Positions 8,392-16,569 of a stretch of 64,000 nucleotides of DNA are shown here, piece after piece. The stretch is from JBKCUK01 sp046318415 (GTDB taxonomy: Bacteria; Pseudomonadota; Alphaproteobacteria; Caedimonadales; Caedimonadaceae). The translations under genes were made by a program, and so were the position numbers. Within the stretch, counting starts at the first letter, position 1; every line of letters begins with the position of its first letter. Under the pieces are notes generated by a model, which did no database searches, was not told the DNA's origin, and was given only the letters and a program-made list of their open reading frames with translations. The stretch spans positions 62,001 to 126,000 of the forward strand of contig JBKCUK010000015.1 in NCBI GenBank assembly GCA_046318415.1. The letters are read 5' to 3'.

Positions 8392-9183
8392 TTACCCAGT
8401 TTTTTCTCCCTCAATGACAGTTCCTTGGTGATAGAGGATCTTCCAATTACCACTAATTCTACGCCAAATCGTGGATCTTCTTGTGAGTCTGGTTTTGTTT
8501 TGGATGAGAATATATGTCAGCAAATAATGATCTTGTGCAATTTTGGCAAGCTCAAATTCTTTTACTTCCCAAACGTCTTGATAATCTGGGTCCTTATACC
8601 GCTCAAGCAGCGTTTCTATGACATTTTCTTTGGTGTAGACCTTGCCTGACGCCCCAACTTCCCAAAACTCCTCACAGATTTGCGCTTCAATATCTTCTTT
8701 TGTTTTTCCATATTTTTCAGGATGATGAAAGATGGGTTCCCTTGATTTAAGTTCATCAAGAATTTCATTTTCCTCGACCGCTTGCCATTTTGTCGATGCT
8801 GCACTTTTTTGCAGCCAATCATTCAAAGCTGCCTTAGTAAGTCCATTGCGTATTTCATGCTTTATATTCTTGATTTCGTCCTCTAAGGTCTCTGCAATTT
8901 TAGCAATCTTTTTATCTTTCAACCATATCTGAAAAGTTTCGTCCATTGCATCTTCTTCACGCTCGAACGCCCCAAAAAAAACGCCATGTCTAGCTATTCT
9001 CCAAGTACTGCCATATCGGTACACGGTAGCCTCTAGGATGGGATTATATAAATTACCCCTTTTGCTGATAAACCAAGAGCGTTTAGTAAATACAATTCGC
9101 GATTTTATAAAAAATTTTCTGATATTAATGATCAAATAATCAATCATTAAACAAAAGTTTTTAATAAAACTATGGAATTTCAT
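8392..9183 (-). CDS. NTF2-like (DUF4440-type) protein with an N-terminal hydrophobic/basic region
   Basis: With the ATG at 9183 the protein has 263 residues; a TTG start at 9237 is possible but adds an unsupported tail. The C-terminal part (about residues 140-260) resembles the DUF4440/NTF2-like fold: EFWEVGASGKVYTKENVIE, a FELAKIAQDHYLLTYIL strand, and a STIWRRISGNWKILYHQGT ending. The N-terminal part is basic with a hydrophobic run (FCLMIDYLIINIRKF) that could touch the membrane, followed by a small domain (VYRYGSTWRIARHGVFFG) I do not recognise. The gene is clearly AT-rich compared with its surroundings, consistent with recent acquisition. No ligand or catalytic function can be assigned. 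Confidence 0.65.
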   Translation of the reverse strand: MKFHSFIKNFCLMIDYLIINIRKFFIKSRIVFTKRSWFISKRGNLYNPILEATVYRYGSTWRIARHGVFFGAFEREEDAMDETFQIWLKDKKIAKIAETLEDEIKNIKHEIRNGLTKAALNDWLQKSAASTKWQAVEENEILDELKSREPIFHHPEKYGKTKEDIEAQICEEFWEVGASGKVYTKENVIETLLERYKDPDYQDVWEVKEFELAKIAQDHYLLTYILIQNKTRLTRRSTIWRRISGNWKILYHQGTVIEGEKTG

Positions 9184-9330
9184 ATTCAATTCTTTTTCAC
9201 TGTCAAATAATATATTGGATCCTAGCCTTAAACTCAATGATTAGAACGACCTGAAAAAAATGAGAACTCTGGGCCGTGGTGCATGACCACAAAACCCAAA
9301 ACCCTGTCTCTAGCGCATGATGGAGCTATT

Positions 9331-9561
9331 TTATGCCGCGTTTTCTTGGCTTTCAACTTCGGCAAAGAAGCGGTCACGAATCAGCTCATACAAGCCCTCA
9401 TCAGCCAGGGCATTCACCAAGGCTGCACCCATGATCATGTTTTCCGCGACCTGCCCTCCCGCCATTTCTGGCAATGACGCTTCAACGGTGCCATCGGCAC
9501 GCAAAATCACGACGGCGTCGTTTTCTGAGATCTTAATTTCATTGGTACGAGAGATGCCCAT
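9331..9561 (-). CDS. Small conserved-looking protein of unknown function
   Basis: A 76-residue acidic protein. I do not recognise the family. The sequence has alternating strand-like segments (AVVILRADGTVEASLP) followed by helix-forming Ala/Leu-rich stretches (MIMGAALVNALADEGLYELI). It has no signal peptide and no cysteines. It lies 81 bases downstream of thyX on the same strand and could be cotranscribed with it. Its composition matches the GC-rich housekeeping genes rather than the AT-rich patch before it, which favours a real gene. Confidence 0.6.
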   Translation of the reverse strand: MGISRTNEIKISENDAVVILRADGTVEASLPEMAGGQVAENMIMGAALVNALADEGLYELIRDRFFAEVESQENAA

Positions 9562-9642
9562 ACCTTCCCCCTGTTTTTTATCGTTATGGTATCGCTCACC
9601 TTTGCGGTGACCCCGACACCATAGGATAAATTCAAGGGCGCA

Positions 9643-10596
9643 TCAAGCTGCCTTTGCGGCCTCATTCAAGCGAAGTGCCTGCATCAATTCACCCCACTCG
9701 CGCGCGGTCATGCCACTATTTTCTTGACTCACAGCTTCTCCCGCGATCATCCGACGCACAGCCATCAGCGCACTGCGCGAGAGGGTTGCCGCATGCAAAC
9801 GGTACTCTTCAAAGGCATGATGTGTCAGCGGCACCCATTTCTGCACAATGTCCGCCAATACTTCGGCATAGGCGCGAATTTCATACTGGGCATGGGGATC
9901 GGCACGCAGGCAGATAAAATGCAGCAAGTTGTGTAGATCGATCTTCCAATACCACTCGGTGTAATAATTCAAGGTCAGATTGATACGCGCAAGCTCGCGG
10001 GCCAAACCTTGCGCATCGGGATCCAGGACTTCACCCAGCTCGTTTAAGTTCAGCATTTCTTCATAGTGGGCGTAAGCTTGCTCGGCATCTGCTTTCAGCA
10101 TGCGGATGACTTTTTCCGCTGCGGCATCGCTCAAAAGCTCACCACGGCCCTGATTATTGATGGTGGATTGGGCGGCCAAATGCTCGCGCGCGGGCAAGTA
10201 AAATTCTTTCGAGAGAATGGAATAGCGGGCCGAATACTCGTTCACATTGGCGGTGCGATGGCGAATCCATTGACGGGCCACAAAAATAGGCAATTTGATG
10301 TGGAGTTTCAGTTCACACATTTCAAAAGGTGTCGTATGGCGATGGCGCATCAGGTAGTTAATCAGACCCTGATCCTGGGTTACTTTTTTGGTGCCCTTTC
10401 CATAGGAAACCCGCGCCGCTTGAACGATCGCCGAATCATCGCCCATGTAATCGATGACACGAATAAACCCATGATCCAAAACAGGCAGCGCTTGACCTAA
10501 GACGGGCTCTAAGGCTGCCACTGTGGGACGGCGGGTTGTAAACGTCTCGTTATGGCTTGTTTGCAATTCAAGGGCGTGTTCTGGGCGCAACTGCAT
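9643..10596 (-). CDS. thyX: Flavin-dependent thymidylate synthase ThyX
   Basis: ThyX makes dTMP from dUMP using FAD, NADPH and methylenetetrahydrofolate, replacing the ThyA/DHFR route. The 317 residues include the ThyX signature RHRTANVNEYS at residues 112-122 and the preceding HRHTTPFEMCELKLHIKLP block that binds FAD and dUMP. It is longer than the typical 220-250 residue enzyme, as in some alphaproteobacteria. GAGG lies 7 bases before the ATG. The gene is divergent from ssrA, with about 140 bases of shared upstream region. The ThyX route is frequent in alphaproteobacterial endosymbionts with reduced folate metabolism. Confidence 0.97.
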   Translation of the reverse strand: MQLRPEHALELQTSHNETFTTRRPTVAALEPVLGQALPVLDHGFIRVIDYMGDDSAIVQAARVSYGKGTKKVTQDQGLINYLMRHRHTTPFEMCELKLHIKLPIFVARQWIRHRTANVNEYSARYSILSKEFYLPAREHLAAQSTINNQGRGELLSDAAAEKVIRMLKADAEQAYAHYEEMLNLNELGEVLDPDAQGLARELARINLTLNYYTEWYWKIDLHNLLHFICLRADPHAQYEIRAYAEVLADIVQKWVPLTHHAFEEYRLHAATLSRSALMAVRRMIAGEAVSQENSGMTAREWGELMQALRLNEAAKAA

Positions 10597-10689
10597 GGGC
10601 GATCCTCTTCATCTCATCGACTGGTTTTAGGGTCTTTGATGACTTTAGTCTGTCCCCATGTACGCCACAAGGCCAAGGGTTCAGTTTTT

Positions 10690-10719
10690 TTGCAAATTCC
10701 TGGTTTTGTTTGGTATACT
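10690..10719 (+). promoter_or_regulatory. Sigma-70 type promoter of the tmRNA gene
   Basis: TTGCAA (10690-10695), an 18-base spacer and TATACT (10714-10719) form a good vegetative promoter that would start transcription near 10726, just before the acceptor piece of the permuted ssrA gene. Confidence 0.7.
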
Positions 10720-10725
10720 GTGAAT

Positions 10726-11061
10726 GTTGGGTAACCAACTATGGTGATAAACTCTCTACGCAATAGGCGAAACGGACCCGGGGGCGGTACCCGGCGCCTC
10801 CACCAGTTTGAGAAGCTTAGGCTTGTTTTATGGGGGCGAAATAGGATCGACGTGCGTTGAAAGGTAGAGCCTTTACCCGTGATTGTTCCGACGTCATCGG
10901 GCTAAAACAAGTAAGTGCAGAAACAACTCTTGCACATGCTAACCAAAACGAAAAGCAAATCGTTGCTGCCAACAGCAACGTCGCTGTAGCGATTCGCGCA
11001 GCAGCTTAACCTTGGTTAACGCGGTCCGAGGGGCACCGGGCAACAGAAGCCCCTCACCCGC
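10726..11061 (+). ncRNA. ssrA: Circularly permuted two-piece tmRNA
   Basis: The gene has the alphaproteobacterial permuted order. The acceptor piece comes first: a T-arm-like CCGGG/CCCGG stem, the 3' acceptor strand CGCCTCC, then ACCA ending at 10805. A spacer of about 26 bases follows, and the coding piece starts at 10832 with GGGGGCGAAATAGGATCGAC. The first seven bases of the coding piece pair with CGCCTCC to rebuild the acceptor stem. CGGACC in the acceptor piece also pairs with GGTCCG near 11022. The tag reading frame starts at GCA 10917 (after GTAAGT) and stops at TAA 11007-11009, giving 30 codons, which is long. A 3' hairpin (AGGGGC/GCCCCT) closes the coding piece. It works with SmpB. 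The exact mature ends are estimates. Confidence 0.95.
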
Positions 11062-11180
11062 CTTTACCCCATGTACACATCATCTTCCCAGCATAATTCT
11101 CCTTGGGTTTTCAACGTGTGTCGGTGTAAATTTTATACGTCCAATCATATGATTAAAAAATTTCACCAAGGTCTTATCAG

Positions 11181-11960
11181 ATGAAATTCAAAACTTTTTT
11201 ACTTTGCATCCTTTTCAGTCTCACAACAGCCAAAGCGCTGGTTCTCGAAGATCTTGTGCGCGAAGGAAAGTTGGAACAAACACTTCGGGACCAAAGGATA
11301 GGCTTTTATCTGGGTTCCTTTGATCCTCTCCACTGTGGACACGTGCAAACCACTTTCGAGGCGTTGAATTTCGACACTTGCGATTATGTTCTGATTTATC
11401 CGGCATGGGGCGGCGATGAGATGAAAAATCGAACCGATGTGGCCATTCGCCTTGAGATGCTGTTTGCTAAATTTAAAGACGACACACGCGTGATTGTCAC
11501 CCGTATGAACCCAATAGAACTTCAACAAGCGTTGACACAAAAGGATGGTGGGCGCTCTCCAGTCAAAGGCAAGTCTTATGTGAAACCCAGTATCCCAGGC
11601 GCCCGTTTCTTTGGTCTCATCGGTTCTGACACCGCATTTGAGTTGGCCAAGGATGCCAAAAAGCGGGATACATTCATGGCAGGGATGCAAGTGCCCAAAA
11701 AGTATGCAGCACACACCATCGGTGGTGTTATTGCTTTACCAGCTGAAGGATTCATCATCAGCCTTCGCAATGATGATAGCATTGACCAACTTGAGGGAAA
11801 AATTGGCGATCGCCCGATCGTCGACTCCTATACAACCTATGCGCCCTTTACCTCCTCAACGAAGGTGCGAGCGGCCATCAAAGCCGGAAAATCCATCGAA
11901 GACATGGTGCCAGAGGAAATGATCGCGATTATTGAGAAGTACAATCTTTATCGCGATTGA
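11181..11960 (+). CDS. Exported NadD-like nucleotidyltransferase
   Basis: The protein has 259 residues. Residues 1-19 are a typical Sec signal peptide (MKFKTFLLCILFSLTTAKA). From residue 40 the protein is a nucleotidyltransferase of the NadD/CoaD alpha-beta phosphodiesterase fold: GFYLGSFDPLHCGH (HxGH at 51-54), an internal LIGSDTAFELAK segment, and a C-terminal SSTKVRAAI (the ISSTxxR-type motif that binds the nucleotide phosphates). NadD enzymes adenylate nicotinate mononucleotide in the cytosol, so an exported version is odd because ATP is absent from the periplasm. It may act in a host cell or may have changed substrate. It is followed by its own terminator and is monocistronic. The assignment to the fold is firm; substrate and location are inferred. 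Confidence 0.75.
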   Translation: MKFKTFLLCILFSLTTAKALVLEDLVREGKLEQTLRDQRIGFYLGSFDPLHCGHVQTTFEALNFDTCDYVLIYPAWGGDEMKNRTDVAIRLEMLFAKFKDDTRVIVTRMNPIELQQALTQKDGGRSPVKGKSYVKPSIPGARFFGLIGSDTAFELAKDAKKRDTFMAGMQVPKKYAAHTIGGVIALPAEGFIISLRNDDSIDQLEGKIGDRPIVDSYTTYAPFTSSTKVRAAIKAGKSIEDMVPEEMIAIIEKYNLYRD

Positions 11961-11985
11961 CGCTAGCATACCGGTTCAGTGTAAA

Positions 11986-12011
11986 GGGGCCCTTTTGGGC
12001 CCCATTTATTT
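11986..12011 (+). terminator. Intrinsic terminator of the NadD-like gene
   Basis: GGGGCCC-TTTT-GGGCCCC (11986-12003) is a perfect 7-bp stem followed by ATTTATTT, 25 bases after the stop codon. The next gene is on the other strand, so the element may serve both. Confidence 0.85.
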
Positions 12012-12040
12012 AGGACATTCTCTATTTAAAACTGACGCCC

Positions 12041-13429
12041 TTAGTGGTGGGTTCTGAGCTGGCCCATGATGTGGTTGATTGCCTCAGGCCCAGACTGCAA
12101 CTCTGCTGCGAAAGCCCTATAATTCTCTCTATTTTTTTCTTTTCTATCACAAAGAAATTCTTCATCCATTCGGCCGCCATAGGCCAGAAGCTCTGCACCC
12201 TTCAGCTCTTCTATTAATTCAAGAGCAAGTTCAATTGTACTATTATTACTCACGCGTGAAGCAATAAAAGATTCATCATTACGAAATATATTACCTAAAC
12301 GGCGCGGATGCCCTTGCTCTCCACTTTGACTGACCCAATCGTAGGGAGAAATATTGGGGATATACCAAGGCGTTTGCTGTCTTAGATGAGGTCCGTTGCT
12401 TGCCGCAGTTTTAGAGATTTCTCCTTTAGGAAGACGCATGACCAAAAGTGTAGACCCATCGATAAAGTGTTTCCTGGCTTCCTCAGGTGTCACATCACGA
12501 TCTTCATAGGTCCGAAAAGGTAGGCGATTTTCAATATAAGCGCGATCCCGCAACTCTTGCATAAAATACGACATGGAACATGCAGATGTAAAATTATAAT
12601 CACAAAGCCCCGCAAGACTTCCATCTTTGGTAAAACAAGCCAGTAATGAAAAGCCAAAAGAGAGAGTTCCGAGTGAGAGCTTGAATTTGTCTTGGCCAAA
12701 CTGAGGATTATCCGATGGCACTTTGACCATAAGTTGTCTCAACATCGGCATATCTAGCAAAGAGAGCTGTGCCCCACTTTGCAGCTTGATCCCTAAGGTG
12801 TGCCGAGAATGGCGCCACAAGGGCACCTGATCTTTGGAAAAACAGTCTGCCTCGATACGGGTGGCTTTGACCAGAATATCGGTTAATTCTGGAAAATGGC
12901 TGTCGGCATAAAGCCACATTTTCACATCTTCATGGCTGTTCCCAAGGAGGGGCCCGCCTGGTTGCGACGCAAGGGGACGGACCTCCTTGTGAAAACGCTT
13001 GAGGTGGGCCGACAGATCAGCGGCCAAGAGGCACGTAACATCATCATAACGCTTTGACTGGAAGGCCTCGCGCACGTCTTGATGGGTGCGCAGATAATCG
13101 ACAAACGCATTATTGAGCTTGTGCCAAGACCCCTCCACAGCAGATTGACCAGGCAGGGGATAATTGCTGCGGTAGCGATTGTAAACCGCAAAAAGGTCCC
13201 AACAGGTTTGTGGAATATAGCGGGCGTGTATACCTTGGAGCCTCAGGTCACTGACGAGACCTTGCTCCAGCTCCTCTCGCGTGTATTTAAAGCTATCATC
13301 AAATTGGTCATGATCGATACAGGTTTGCCGCACACCCTTCCACGTTTCACCTTCAGTGAGCAGAAAAGTGGCCTTCACATCTTGAGCGGACAGCAAACAC
13401 AATCCCACCATTCCCAGCACTTTGCGCAT
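12041..13429 (-). CDS. Exported protein of unknown function
   Basis: The protein has 462 residues and I do not recognise it. It begins with a signal peptide (MRKVLGMVGLCLLSAQDVKA) and likely cleavage after VKA. The mature part is soluble with about seven cysteines, several of which could form disulfides in the periplasm or outside the cell, and no obvious repeat or catalytic motif. Segments such as SLGTLSFGFSLLACF and a helical C-terminus (IELALELIEELKGAELLAYGG) suggest a globular fold. GGGG is 6 bases before this ATG; an adjacent ATG one codon earlier is equally possible. The gene lies convergent to the NadD-like gene and 72 bases after mrcA on the same strand, so it could be read through from it. 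Confidence 0.6.
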   Translation of the reverse strand: MRKVLGMVGLCLLSAQDVKATFLLTEGETWKGVRQTCIDHDQFDDSFKYTREELEQGLVSDLRLQGIHARYIPQTCWDLFAVYNRYRSNYPLPGQSAVEGSWHKLNNAFVDYLRTHQDVREAFQSKRYDDVTCLLAADLSAHLKRFHKEVRPLASQPGGPLLGNSHEDVKMWLYADSHFPELTDILVKATRIEADCFSKDQVPLWRHSRHTLGIKLQSGAQLSLLDMPMLRQLMVKVPSDNPQFGQDKFKLSLGTLSFGFSLLACFTKDGSLAGLCDYNFTSACSMSYFMQELRDRAYIENRLPFRTYEDRDVTPEEARKHFIDGSTLLVMRLPKGEISKTAASNGPHLRQQTPWYIPNISPYDWVSQSGEQGHPRRLGNIFRNDESFIASRVSNNSTIELALELIEELKGAELLAYGGRMDEEFLCDRKEKNRENYRAFAAELQSGPEAINHIMGQLRTHH

Positions 13430-13501
13430 CATTTACCCCATCTTCAATGTGATGCGAAAAATAGCACAAAGATAAATAATTGTCAAATTGGAATTATGAG
13501 A

Positions 13502-16069
13502 TTAGTAGATCATACCCGGTTTGATGGGGGAGGCTGAGGATGCATCTTCCTCAGGTGGCAAGGCAGGAAGCCCATCTTGTGCGCCAGGAACTTGGTCGTT
13601 GAGCGGCTGGTCGCCGCCCTGTTGCAGGCGATCTGAATCCACTGGCTGACCTTCATCAGTGCCATCATAGGATGCTTCTGCCTCTTCTTGCGCACGGAAA
13701 ATTTCCCAGATGGCTTGGGGGTCGCTGGACGATGTGGGCTCACCGGTCATGGCATTCAGGCGCACCATCTTGACCCCCGCAGGGATACGGAAGGGAACTG
13801 GATCAACACCCTTGAGCACTTCTTTGAGAAAACGATGGGCGATGGGACCTGCGGCCTTGGCGCCAAATTCGCCCTCTCCCAGGCTTTTGGGGGTATCGTG
13901 GCCAACGTAGACCACAACCACGAGATCAGGCGTAAAAGCCACGATCCAAGCATCACGAAACTCATTGGATGTGCCCGTTTTGGCTGCAATGGGCACGCCA
14001 AGATCCTGCAACAGGCGCGCGGTCCCACGGGCCACCGAGCCTTGCATTAAGGAAGCCATTTGTGCCGCACTCACCGCATCGGTCAGCCGCTCACGCTTTT
14101 CATAAATGGCCGGAATAGGTTCAGCCTCTGCTCCCTGTTCGCAGCCCAAGCATTGCGCTTTTTCGCCCACCATCACCGTCTTTCCGTGGCGGTCCTGAAT
14201 GCGATCCACAAAACGCGGCGTAACCTTATAGCCGCCATTGGCAATGGTAGAAAGGGCTGCTGCCATACGAATGACCGTTGTCTCGGCGGCCCCTAAAACC
14301 ATGGCCAACTGAACCGGCATCCGATCCACAATCCCAAAACGCTCGGCCAGGGACGCCACATACTTCATGCCAACCTTCTCGTGAACGAGGCGGATGGTGG
14401 CAAGATTACGGGATAACTCCATGGCGCGGCGAAGGGTGATCTCACCCAAAAACTTATTATCACTATTTTTTGGACGCCAGATCCCAAGACCATACCCCAT
14501 ATCAATTTCAAAGGGAGAGTCTGAGAGAATGGTGTTGGGCGCGATCCCGCGCTCAAGGGCCGCTAAAAAGGCAAAGGCCTTGAACGCCGATCCGGTTTGA
14601 CGCATGGCCTGAGTGGCACGGTTAAACTGGCTGATTTTAAAACTGAATCCACCCTGGACCGCTAAGACACGACCCGTATGGGGATCCATGGCAAGGATGG
14701 CACCAGAGGCTTCTGGGATTTGGCGTAAGGCATATTCGCCCTCTTTAATTTTCCCGTCTTTACCTTTGGATGCATCGACGGCAATCAGATCCCCGATGGC
14801 AAGCACATCCGCCACCTTTCGAACTTCAGGGCCCATGTGACCTGCGGGTGTGCGGCGTCGCGCCCAACGCATGTCCTCGAGGGGAAGAATCCCCGTTGCA
14901 CCATCAAAAAAACCAAGAACCGCATGCTGTGCAGTGACGCTCAGGACCAGCGCCGGCTTCCAGTAACCCAACCCGGGGGGCACTGCAAGACTTCGGGCAA
15001 TACTCAGCCAGGGGGCCTGAGGATTGGCCGGTGAAGGCACTTTTTCATAGCGACCGGCTGAGGGATCAAGGGTCACATGCCCCAGAGGTCCACGCCAGCC
15101 ATGGCGACGGTCATAGGCAGAAAGCCCCTCCTTCAGCGCTTCACGGGCGGCACGCTGCATTTTGGGATCAAGACTGGTGCGAACAACCATGCCCCCTTTA
15201 TAGATGGAATCTTCACCATATTTGGCGATTAATTCCCGGCGCACTTCTTCTGCAAAATAACTGGCATTCACCGCATCACTCTCTTGGCTCAACGCCATAC
15301 GCAGCGGCTCTTCCAGTGCGGTTGCGGCTTCTTCTTGACTGATCTTTTCATCTTCCAGCAGTCGGCCGATGACATAATCGCGTCTTGCCATTGCCAGATC
15401 AGGGGCTTTGGCGGGATGATATCGGCTCGGCGCCTTCGGCAAACCAGCCAAAAAGGCTGCCTCGGCAATGCTTAAATCTTTGAGACTTTTATCAAAATAA
15501 ACTTGCGCAGCTGCAGCCACTCCGTAGGCACCTGCCCCCAGATAAATCTCATTTAAATACAGCTCTAAAATGTGATCTTTGCTGTACGCTTGCTCAAGCC
15601 GGAAGGCAAGGATGGCCTCTTTAACTTTGCGCTCAAGGGACACCTGATTCGAGATATCACTCAAGAGGAAATTTTTAGCCACCTGCTGCGTGATGGTCGA
15701 AGCCCCTATGGGCCGTTTTGCAAGACCAAGCCTGCCAATGTTAGCAATGGCCGCACTGATGATACTGGTGACATCAATACCGGGATGTTCATAGAAATTT
15801 TTATCTTCAGCCGCAAGAAACGCATCAATCACACGCCGAGGAACGGCATCAATCGGTACAAAGACCCGCTTTTCCTTAGCAAATTCCGCAAAGATGGTTC
15901 CATCACCTGCGTAAAGGCGCGTCACCATGGGGGGCTCGTACTTGGCCAGATGCTCGTAACTGGGCAGGCCGCGACCAAAATGATAAAACAAAATGACAAC
16001 GCCAGCCGTCCCCAACAGCAAAACCAGCGTTAAGGTGGTGATAAATCGCATCAAAAAACGCGTTATCAT
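13502..16069 (-). CDS. mrcA: Penicillin-binding protein 1A
   Basis: A bifunctional class A PBP (855 residues) that polymerises and cross-links peptidoglycan. It has one N-terminal membrane segment (residues 7-30). The GT51 glycosyltransferase domain contains EDKNFYEHPGID (catalytic Glu) and IGASTITQQVAKNFLL. The transpeptidase domain has the SxxK nucleophile in TGSAFKAF, the SRN-type motif in MELSRNLAT and KTGTSNEFRDAW. An OB-like insert precedes the transpeptidase domain, as in PBP1A. The C-terminal 70 residues are acidic, Gln- and Pro-rich and probably disordered. The gene is divergent from rne across about 500 bases. It shows that the organism keeps a full peptidoglycan machinery, in agreement with dapA and ldcA. 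Confidence 0.95.
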   Translation of the reverse strand: MITRFLMRFITTLTLVLLLGTAGVVILFYHFGRGLPSYEHLAKYEPPMVTRLYAGDGTIFAEFAKEKRVFVPIDAVPRRVIDAFLAAEDKNFYEHPGIDVTSIISAAIANIGRLGLAKRPIGASTITQQVAKNFLLSDISNQVSLERKVKEAILAFRLEQAYSKDHILELYLNEIYLGAGAYGVAAAAQVYFDKSLKDLSIAEAAFLAGLPKAPSRYHPAKAPDLAMARRDYVIGRLLEDEKISQEEAATALEEPLRMALSQESDAVNASYFAEEVRRELIAKYGEDSIYKGGMVVRTSLDPKMQRAAREALKEGLSAYDRRHGWRGPLGHVTLDPSAGRYEKVPSPANPQAPWLSIARSLAVPPGLGYWKPALVLSVTAQHAVLGFFDGATGILPLEDMRWARRRTPAGHMGPEVRKVADVLAIGDLIAVDASKGKDGKIKEGEYALRQIPEASGAILAMDPHTGRVLAVQGGFSFKISQFNRATQAMRQTGSAFKAFAFLAALERGIAPNTILSDSPFEIDMGYGLGIWRPKNSDNKFLGEITLRRAMELSRNLATIRLVHEKVGMKYVASLAERFGIVDRMPVQLAMVLGAAETTVIRMAAALSTIANGGYKVTPRFVDRIQDRHGKTVMVGEKAQCLGCEQGAEAEPIPAIYEKRERLTDAVSAAQMASLMQGSVARGTARLLQDLGVPIAAKTGTSNEFRDAWIVAFTPDLVVVVYVGHDTPKSLGEGEFGAKAAGPIAHRFLKEVLKGVDPVPFRIPAGVKMVRLNAMTGEPTSSSDPQAIWEIFRAQEEAEASYDGTDEGQPVDSDRLQQGGDQPLNDQVPGAQDGLPALPPEEDASSASPIKPGMIY

Positions 16070-16420
16070 GCGCGAAGGTCCTTTATCCTGCCATCGGCCA
16101 GCTTGGGTTATTCACTCAAAGACATGTTTCACTTCATGCCAAAAGCTTTGCAATATTTCATTGTGGCTGCGAACTATCAATAAAAAATGAATATTTGGGA
16201 TAAAAAGCGTTGTCGGAGTGTGTCTTATATGTATAAGCTGAATGTGGAATTTAGGTGACGTTTTTTGCAAGGACCGTGAAATGAAACCGTCTTGCCCAAA
16301 CGATCGCCAGCGGCATTGCGCCGCAGGATACAAACGAAGCGAGTTTTTTATTCCAGCCCCATCAGGCTGACGAGGACGTTGAGTGCGTAATAAGTTAAGA
16401 ATAACAAGACGACAGAGGAA

Positions 16421-16462
16421 CTGCCCATCGCGGGAAGGCTTATCTTCCCACGGTAGTTTTTG
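16421..16462 (+). promoter_or_regulatory. Terminator-like hairpin in the RNase E leader
   Basis: A compound stem, outer CTGCC/GGTAG (16421-16456) around inner GGGAAG/CTTCCC (16432-16449), is followed by TTTTT. It lies 108 bases upstream of the rne start codon on the same strand, so it is either a premature terminator (attenuator) within the rne leader or the 3' end of a short upstream transcript. Confidence 0.5.
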
Positions 16463-16524
16463 TCACTTTCTAAGCACTTAACACAACCGCTCCTCATACT
16501 TAGGCTTGCTTCAACTGTATCGCG

Positions 16525-16541
16525 ACCCTGCCTTGCAGGGT
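16525..16541 (+). promoter_or_regulatory. Hairpin just upstream of the rne ribosome binding site
   Basis: ACCCTGC-CTT-GCAGGGT is a perfect 7-bp stem that ends 15 bases before the GGAG of rne. In E. coli a leader hairpin is the site through which RNase E cleaves its own mRNA; a similar role here is inferred from position only. The remainder of 16070-16420 has one more small hairpin (GCGGC/GCCGC, 16310-16324) and no gene I can support. Confidence 0.45.
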
Positions 16542-16569
16542 AAACGTGAACAAGTTTGGAGTTTTAGTC

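Noticed and set aside
10681..10806. A canonical tRNA gene at the CCA end near 10805
   Set aside because: Only the T-arm and acceptor strand are present. The pairing with 10832 onward shows that it is the acceptor piece of the permuted tmRNA.
16112..16333. 73-codon minus-strand frame in the rne-mrcA gap
   Set aside because: No ribosome binding site, no recognisable domain, and it overlaps the divergent regulatory region with hairpins.
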